DNA from: Brienomyrus brachyistius
Lineage: Eukaryota; Chordata; Actinopteri; Osteoglossiformes; Mormyridae
Assembly: GCF_023856365.1 (NCBI RefSeq)
Contig: NC_064539.1
Location: 13,901,519-13,965,518 of the forward strand
Direction: 5' to 3'
DNA length: 64,000 nt
A program made the position numbers and the translations under genes. The stretch's first letter is position 1. Every line of letters starts with the position of its first letter. Shown here piece after piece: positions 58,287-64,000 of the stretch. Under the pieces are notes generated by a model, which ran no database searches, was not told the DNA's origin, and saw nothing but the letters and a program-made list of their open reading frames with translations.

Positions 58287-59972
58287 CTATTTGAAGTGAA
58301 ATCGTGCCTGAAACAACTTCTGTTTCACGTCGAACTTGTATCTGCAGTTCTCAGCGAATTTGGTGGTTTCTGATGAACTTCGATTCTGCTCTATAAGTTG
58401 GACAGGTCTCTGACAGTGGATAACTGGTGTAATCAGGCTGTAAAAATGAAAAAGCTTATGATTACAAGTGACTAGAAACCAGTATTGTCTAGCATTTATT
58501 ATTTTAAGCACACTACTGTTCCAGTTTTGACGTTTGTATTAATTTGAATTATCAGACACGTGAAACTGAAGGAAAAAAAGCTGTTTTTTTCTTCCAGCAC
58601 TCACCAGCTGTTCAGTTAATGATTTTTTTGGATTTTTTTTATTGGTTTATATACATAGCCAACCAGCACAAATATGAAGTGGTATCCAGTACCTGCTGAT
58701 CTCACCAGTGATGAAACCGCTATGCTGAGATCTCACAGAAGCTGTGAATCACAGAAATTCTGTCGATTCCCAGATTTTTGCCAGCATTACCTATGATGCC
58801 AGCGTGATTGTTTGGTGGTATGACAGCATGGTCCGGCTTTCAATGCCACTGCTGTGATCTGATGGTGGGTCAGAGCACAGGGTTCTGTATTGTCTCTGTC
58901 AAAATATTTCTCATTGCAGATGTCATTTTCCTTCAATACATAAAATAATTCACCTGAATCCTCTTTGACCTTTTTTTTTTTGAGAAAAACTTCTTTCACT
59001 ATTGTGTCCAACCCAGGCAATAAATAAGCAGTTTTCTGAAAAGTTATTCCTGTGTCTGTGAATGTTTGTGAGGATGTGAAAGTTAAATTATTGTATTAAA
59101 GGATGGCAAGAACCATTGTTTAACAGCATTTTAAAAGTCCAGTATGTTTTTAGGCTTAAAACATATTTTGTGTGCAGTTTCACATTTTTTTCTAGTTATT
59201 CTCCCAACAGCAGGACATATGAGGTGCTACATAATCCTACAGCTATTTCCACTTAGCCGGTGGTTTATTTCAACAACATATGTGGTAACTTTGTGGTTAA
59301 CCTGGTTTCGTTTACACGTAATATAAAATCTAGATTGAGAAATAACATTTTTGTTTTTTTTCCCTGATAAATTTCATTGCATAACAAAAAGTGTACTCCT
59401 CAACTGAATTTCATACTGAATGCTTTTCTTTCCGCGCTCTCTGAAATTAATATGATACATATACATAAATGTTTTCTTATATTGTGAAATTTCATTTTGT
59501 GGATATTATGAGACTTGGTGCTGGTTACTTAACAGGAAAACTGGTTTCTAAGAAGAAAGAACCGGTGAAAATATTTACCTGCTCACATGAATCTTTCTCC
59601 TCCGATGATTTAAGTGAAGCAATTGATGAAAGGGAGGAGTCAACTTTATTTATACAGTCTTTGGTATTCTAATGCTTTCACTACATTTCACTCTTCTTCT
59701 TTTACTTACATGCTTCTGCTTCCTCAAAAATACCCCTTCGGGAATAAACAAAGTTGTTTATTTAAAACCAATTTCCTCTAATGAGTCTGTAGCGCATTGG
59801 TATTTACAGGAGGCTGCTGCTTCCATGAGTAGGCTTACAGTGATTTTAAATTTATATGTGTTTAATTCAGTGTCTATGCTTAGAATTATATGCAGTATGT
59901 TTGGGAGACAAGTCTTGGTGAATTCCAAGTAGGCAGCAATCACAAATCGAAAAAAGCTATAGGAAACAGAAA
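58287..59972 (-). CDS. Unrecognised candidate three-exon gene (3' part)
   Basis: Three minus-strand segments can be joined in phase. Segment 59972-59839 (FVIAAYLEFTKTCLPNILHI, ending NTYKFKIT) stops at donor ACT|GTAAGC in phase 0. Segment 59035-58791 has acceptor TAACTTTTCAG and reads KTAYLLPGLDTIVKEVFLKK, then FYVLKENDICNEKYFD and ITAVALKAGPCCHTTKQSRW. Its donor ATAG|GTAATG is in phase 2. Segment 58437-58287 has acceptor TCATTTTTACAG, restores the frame as LITPVIHCQRPVQLIEQNR and runs to a stop after KFDVKQKLFQARFHFK. The last two alone give 131 residues with seven cysteines. No start or signal-peptide exon was found, and I recognise no family. A chance or decayed gene is possible. Confidence 0.35.
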
Positions 59973-60154
59973 CTGAAAATATTAAACAAACAGGAATGGA
60001 AACTTACAAAGCAGGTCAGTGAATAAGGAACACCGTTGCATGTGAAACTTTAAGCTGTAATGAACATGACTCATTAAAACAGAACACACATTGAAAGACT
60101 GATGGATACTGAAACCCACTCTGAAGAAAAATCTTTGTGAGATTTTGGGGGTTT

Positions 60155-60345
60155 TGTGGGTCAGTGGGTTTGAATGTTGTGTCTGTGATTGGAAGATCAC
60201 TAGTGAAAATCCCAGGGTCAGCAGAGTTGTTTCACTATTGGGCCCTTGAGCAAGGCCCTTGACCCCCAGTTGCATTAGGGACTGACTGACCCCACTATAT
60301 CACAAGGTATATTACTTTGGATTAAAACATCTGCTCAATTAATAA
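60155..60345 (+). repeat. tRNA-derived SINE
   Basis: GGTTTGAATGTTGTGTCTGT, TGGGCCCTTGAGCAAGGCCC, TTGACCCCCAGTTGC and the tail ATTAAAACATCTGCTCAATT mark a standard fish tRNA-type SINE. Moderately diverged. Confidence 0.8.
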
Positions 60346-60549
60346 AGTGTTTTCTCTGTTGCTGGTTTCTGAAGCCCTGATTTTCTCTCCCTGTCTGCTG
60401 ATTGTGATTTGGACTGGATATGCATACTGCCCTGGGTTTGTTTATGAACTTTGCTTGTGTTGTCAAACTGATTCCTGGATTATGTTTTGGTGCTTCTCAT
60501 TTCTTATTGTGAATCACCAAACCTTGGATTTTGGAAATCTTAAATTACC
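60346..60549. other. Short non-coding spacer
   Basis: No feature is recognised. Confidence 0.4.
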
Positions 60550-61220
60550 TATAGAGCATTCTGTTACAGAGCTCTGCAGTTGTGGAATAGTCTCCAAGCG
60601 GATGTGCAAAATTCAGGCTCACTGTCAATATTCAAGTCTAGGCTAAAAACACACTTGTCTAGTCTAGCCTGTACGGACGCTAGTTCTAGCTCTAGCTAAC
60701 TGCTCACCCCCAGTTAGACCTATAGTGTGGGATGTAGAGCTGGGTGTGGATCAGTGCCATTGGCTTTGGATGAACTGAACTGCCAGTGCTGTCACTCCAG
60801 CTTCCTCATGGAATTGCAGTGCTGACCTTCAGGGACTCCCCATGCCTGTGTTCCGACCTGCCTCTCTCTCCTACTATGCTGCCATGGCCATATTGCACTC
60901 AATTAACTCTTTGCACTCCCTTACTTTCGCTAATGGGCTTTTTATTGCCCCACCACCCCCACCCACGCACCCAGCCCTCCTGGGGTGTGCTGCCTTGGAG
61001 ACCCCCCAAAAAATCAAGATATTCTGCCCACCCTGCTGCCTGTGACGCCTTTACTACCAGTGATGTCCTGCCAGCCTGCCCGCCCTTCTCCCTGTGACAT
61101 CTCACCTTCCTTCCCTGCTGCTGTACCACTGATCATCCTGCCATCAGAAGCCGCACCAGCACCTACCTGCCACCACTTGGCTGCTTCCTGCTTTCAGACT
61201 CAAATCTTATAATTTGGACA
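60550..61220 (+). pseudogene. LINE (L2/Rex-like) C-terminal end and 3' UTR
   Basis: Positions 60580-60665, read through a frame change, give a LWNSLQADVQNSGSL-like stretch followed by FKSRLKTHL, the last residues of L2-type ORF2 proteins. A C/T-rich 3' UTR follows (GGACTCCCCATGCCTGTGTT, TGCTGCCATGGCCATATTGC). The proline-rich open frames at 60786-61212 are in this UTR and are not genes. Confidence 0.6.
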
Positions 61221-61254
61221 GTGTGAATTGGGAATTTGTCATCTTGCTTATTTG

Positions 61255-61350
61255 ACTTGCTCATTTGTGCTGAATTGAAACCACTCTGCTGACCCTAGGA
61301 TTTGAACCAGCATAAATAGTTGTCTAACCTGCTGAACCACATGCTACCAC
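61255..61350 (-). repeat. tRNA-derived SINE head
   Basis: On the minus strand it reads TGGTAGCATGTGGTTCAGCA, then GGTTCAAATCCTAGGGTCAG, a near-perfect tRNA B box. The A-box side is adjacent to a C-run at 61351-61360. Only the 5' part of the SINE is present. Confidence 0.6.
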
Positions 61351-61578
61351 CCCCCCCCCCATATAAAATGCTACATATTCTCAGAGGTTTTAGCCAATGA
61401 TTTTATACAGTTTGGGACCCTGTGATATCATATCGGAGGAAATGTACCCTAAACTATTCTTTCTCATCAGCTGTAACCTCATCTTGATGCCATGTGAGTG
61501 TTGTTTACATCAAGAAGCATTAGGCAGATGTTGAATACAACCTTTAACATTCACCCCACTCCTGACCTTTTTGTAAAT

Positions 61579-61590
61579 TTTATTTTTATT
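61579..61590 (-). promoter_or_regulatory. Polyadenylation signals for the chemokine gene
   Basis: Two overlapping AATAAA hexamers on the minus strand, about 620 bases after the chemokine stop codon. They are the first canonical signals downstream. Confidence 0.45.
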
Positions 61591-62207
61591 TTTTTTACTT
61601 TTACATACATTTTTTATGTCCTTTCTCCTGGTCAGTTCCATCATAACAGGGAATTAATTTTGATTATAATTACTTTTTTCCAAGAGTAAAAATAATTTTC
61701 AAAACCACTAAACATGTTATGGGTCAGAGTAACAAAACCCCACATTACTGATTATATAGTGGTATCATTTGTTTAGGTTATATATTATAGTTATATATGT
61801 AATAAAATTTATGTTTGTTAGTTTATAATAAACTTTGTGAAGGGTGTGATTTTCTGTTAAAATAAAAACGCAGCATCAAAATAAAACTGAAGTGAAAAAC
61901 AAGACAGATTTTGCACAGAATGAGTAACATCATTTACCTTAACAGTTGGCAATAGCTTGTACGTATTTGCAAGCATGTTAATAATTTCATCACAGTCAAA
62001 GCAATTTTAAAAGGAAATTATGCGCGATGTATGTCTTTCATTAAAAAGTTCAATGTTTTCATAACATGTTTGATATTTTATAAAAATCAGGAGTATATCT
62101 ATAATGCACATGAAATACACCAGCAGGTTTTCTGTAGATTGTGAGCAATTCTGTGGATAATAGTCAATCTCTTTGAAATTTGTGTTTCTTCCCGTCACAA
62201 TTTTTGT

Positions 62208-62214
62208 TTAGGTC
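62208..62214 (-). CDS. Chemokine exon 4, coding part
   Basis: Seven coding bases after acceptor GAAAAACAATTTTTCAG-like TTTTTCAG complete Arg91 and give Thr92 and TAA. The rest of the exon is 3' UTR. Confidence 0.8.
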
Positions 62215-62972
62215 CTGAAAAACAATTCATACATATTTCAGTGTACATCTACATTTTCTTTTAATTTAAACAGAAGTATAATGTATGTAACATTATCGTA
62301 TACCACTGCTATTAGATACTATCATAACAGAAAACTGTAACAAACTAGCCAAAATCAAAACTTTTACCTTTTCTCTTTCTGTAAATTCTTCATGAAATTC
62401 TTCGCAAACTTGGACTTCAGATTCAAGCACTTTTGTTCTCGTCCATTATTCAGGGTGACACTACAGAAATTGTGACAGTGATGTTATCGATTATTAGTGT
62501 AGTTTATGGTTTAAGAATTATAAGCTTTTTAAGCTTGTAAGAATTATACGTTTTTCTATCTAAGTCAAAGACTAATGAAGATTCTTACATGAGCTCCATG
62601 TGCTGGCAAGATGAACTGGCATAATACACTTCAATCTTCTCAATGGCCTTATGTGAAATGGCATTCAGCCCAGCATCCTTGCACAGGCATCGGCTCTTGG
62701 GAACAATGGCAAGTCCTTGTTGAAAGCAAAATGGCCAAAAATCACTAGCTAACTCTCTGCAGCCACCCAACAACACATTTTTCATCTGCCTGGCCATGAT
62801 TACAAATATTACACATGGCAACTTATAGGATGATTTCTTGATATTATATTGTAAATTAAACATTTTACATATATAATGTATTGTATTTTCATTTCTAGAA
62901 TATGTAGTAATATATCATACCTTGAACATATGAAAACAAGATGCAGGTAAGCAAAATGGCAGCAGATCTCAT
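62208..62972 (-). CDS. ELR-negative CXC chemokine, four exons (CXCL9/10/11-type; CXCL13 position)
   Basis: Secreted leukocyte attractant. Exons 62972-62921, 62715-62589, 62460-62368 and 62214-62208 (stop) give 92 residues with phases 1, 2, 2, the usual four-exon CXC layout. MRSAAILLTCILFSYVQG is a clear signal peptide. The core has Cys27-Leu-Cys29 preceded by KSR, so it is ELR-negative, then Cys54 and Cys71. The gaps of 24 and 16 residues equal those of CXCL10, whereas CXCL13 and IL-8 have 15 in the second gap. A basic helix (KSKFAKNFMKNLQKEKRT) closes it and would bind heparan sulfate. The family knowledge predicts a CXCR3-type, interferon- or NF-kappaB-induced ligand. The gene faces cnot6l tail to tail, as CXCL13 does in human, so orthology is uncertain and no symbol is given. 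Terminal exon 4 contributes only G plus Thr and the stop. Confidence 0.93.
62368..62460 (-). CDS. Chemokine exon 3 (last strand and C-terminal helix)
   Basis: Encodes IVTLNNGREQKCLNLKSKFA, then KNFMKNLQKEK with Cys71. Acceptor ATTTCTGTAG, donor AAAAG|GTAAAA in phase 2. Confidence 0.94.
62589..62715 (-). CDS. Chemokine exon 2 (CXC motif)
   Basis: Encodes GLAIVPKSRCLCKDAGLNAI, then HKAIEKIEVYYASSSCQHME, containing Cys27, Cys29 and Cys54. Acceptor TTTCAACAAG, donor CTCAT|GTAAGA. Confidence 0.94.
62921..62972 (-). CDS. Chemokine exon 1 (signal peptide)
   Basis: ATG in AAAATGAGA context. It encodes the signal peptide up to VQ, with donor CAAG|GTATGA in phase 1. Confidence 0.93.
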
Positions 62973-63035
62973 TTTTCTCGTTTATGGCTGATCCTGGTTC
63001 CCGCAGACACTGTGCATAAATGCTAGGTCATCTTC

Positions 63036-63044
63036 TATATATAC
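63036..63044 (-). promoter_or_regulatory. TATA box of the chemokine gene
   Basis: TATATATAG on the minus strand, about 65-70 bases before the ATG, which would place the transcription start near 63010. Confidence 0.7.
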
Positions 63045-63099
63045 TGTTCTGCCTGTGATAGATCTTATGCAAAACATGTTTTTTTTCAGGGCAGGAGTA

Positions 63100-63109
63100 G
63101 GGATTTTCC
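63100..63109 (+). promoter_or_regulatory. NF-kappaB-like site upstream of the chemokine TATA box
   Basis: GGGATTTTCC fits the consensus GGGRNNYYCC exactly and lies about 60 bp upstream of the TATA box, the usual location in inflammatory CXC genes. Orientation does not matter for this site. Binding is inferred. Confidence 0.55.
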
Positions 63110-63947
63110 TTTAATGTGAGTTTATTGGCTTTCCTTCTCACATGCACTTCTTCTTTCACAGAAATGTGCTTGATTACTGTATATTAAAAAGTGTGCATTC
63201 AGTTTTAAAACTCTGCATTATCTTGGCAATAAAAAGGTTTCAAAAAGGTACTTTTATCAAACTGCTAAATGATGAAAGGTTTTTGCGCTCTTTTATATAC
63301 TTCTGTATATGTTGCAATCCATTTTGCAATAATCTGCCCAAACCTATATCAGGTGGGATTACCCCAGACCTGCTTTATTATTTTCTAATGTTACTAATTG
63401 ACTGTCAGAAATTAGTTCATAAACATTTGAAACTGTGAAAAAATATATGTGAATCGAGCTAAGAAACTTAGATAAATATTTGTTCAAACAAGTGGAACAA
63501 GATCGTATCATCTAGTATGCAACAAACCAAACCACTACAAGTTGTAATCTGTAATAAGTGTGGTTTGCTAGCTGTTCAGCAGATAGAAAAGCTTTTCAGA
63601 GGGTTATAAACACAGCACAGAGGTGTTTTTTCCTTTTGTGTTATTTACTCTAATCCTTTTACAGTACATTTTGGACTGTGATCAGGGACTATTTGTAAGG
63701 GAGGTGTTGGAGATGTTAAGGTTTATATGAAGGTTGATGATCTATGTTTAAATATTTTATAAATATTTTTTGTATATATTTAGGTTTATGTGAAGTTTTT
63801 ATGAATTATTTTGTTCTTCACGTATCTATCACGTTATATGTTTTAAAGCCGTGGAGGAGTCTCACACACTACATTTCATTGTAGAAATCTGCAATGAGAG
63901 TAAAGGTATACAAGCAGTCAAATTCCTGAACTCAGTGAAAAACAGTG
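63110..63947. other. Upstream non-coding DNA, nothing recognised
   Basis: AT-rich. A 98-codon plus-strand frame (63142-63438) has no domain support. Confidence 0.45.
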
Positions 63948-64000
63948 TCATGTCCCGTTTCCCTCAGTCCTGTCCTGTGCCCGTTTGACCAATAGAGGTC
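63948..64000 (+). mobile_element. Possible LTR start, cut by the window end
   Basis: TGTCATGTCCCGTTTCCC at 63948 resembles the TGTCATG start of the LTRs at 31.0 and 44.2 kb, and the GC content rises at the same point. Only 53 bases are visible, so this is a weak call. Confidence 0.25.

Noticed and set aside
60786..61212. Three overlapping proline-rich frames
   Set aside because: They lie in the C/T-rich 3' UTR of a LINE end and overlap one another. No codon-level signal.
1..64000. CRISPR arrays, bacterial operons, tRNA or rRNA genes
   Set aside because: The DNA is vertebrate. The repeats are microsatellites or transposons, and the tRNA-like boxes belong to SINEs without a complete cloverleaf that I could find.

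Overview
This window looks like vertebrate, ray-finned fish DNA. Its genes are split by GT-AG introns, it is AT-rich, and it is packed with the Tc1/mariner, PIF-Harbinger, hAT, LINE, tRNA-type SINE and Ty3/gypsy remnants typical of fish genomes. The species cannot be fixed from the sequence. Most short open frames here are chance or transposon remnants.

Region 1-37.9 kb holds no host exon I can support, except at its right edge. It is a mosaic of relics: a composition-odd block (0.78-1.94 kb), two related Tc1 fragments (4.2-4.7 and 9.2-10.4 kb), a three-level nest (SINE-like repeat > Harbinger > Tc1 end, 7.6-9.2 kb), a LINE endonuclease relic, a Ty3/gypsy integrase relic, a Tc1 split by a LINE (20.8-22.5 kb), a nearly intact Tc1-like transposon with two nonsense codons (23.7-25.3 kb), a long alternating purine/pyrimidine CA array (28.7-29.0 kb), a second Harbinger relic, a solo LTR with a perfect 5-bp target duplication, and a Tc1 relic carrying a hAT MITE with a perfect 8-bp duplication. 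A signal-peptide-like first exon on the minus strand at 37.90-37.97 kb suggests that this whole stretch may be the first intron of a gene running leftward. By synteny fras1 is my best guess.

Region 38-47 kb is a gene desert with a broken two-exon copy of a fish multigene family (40.9-41.4 kb), SINE insertions, a LINE end and a second solo LTR.

Region 47-55.3 kb holds cnot6l on the plus strand, the catalytic CCR4-type deadenylase subunit of the CCR4-NOT complex. All eleven coding exons join in frame into 549 residues, with the leucine-rich repeats and the catalytic residues intact.

Region 55.3-64 kb holds, on the minus strand and convergent with cnot6l, a complete four-exon, ELR-negative CXC chemokine gene (62.2-63.0 kb, 92 residues) with a TATA box and a kappaB-like site. 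Between the two genes lies an unrecognised candidate multi-exon gene (58.3-59.97 kb, minus) whose exons join in phase. The tail-to-tail order cnot6l / CXC chemokine copies the human CNOT6L / CXCL13 arrangement, yet the protein has the cysteine spacing of CXCL9/10/11. The unknown candidate gene is the part most worth following up.
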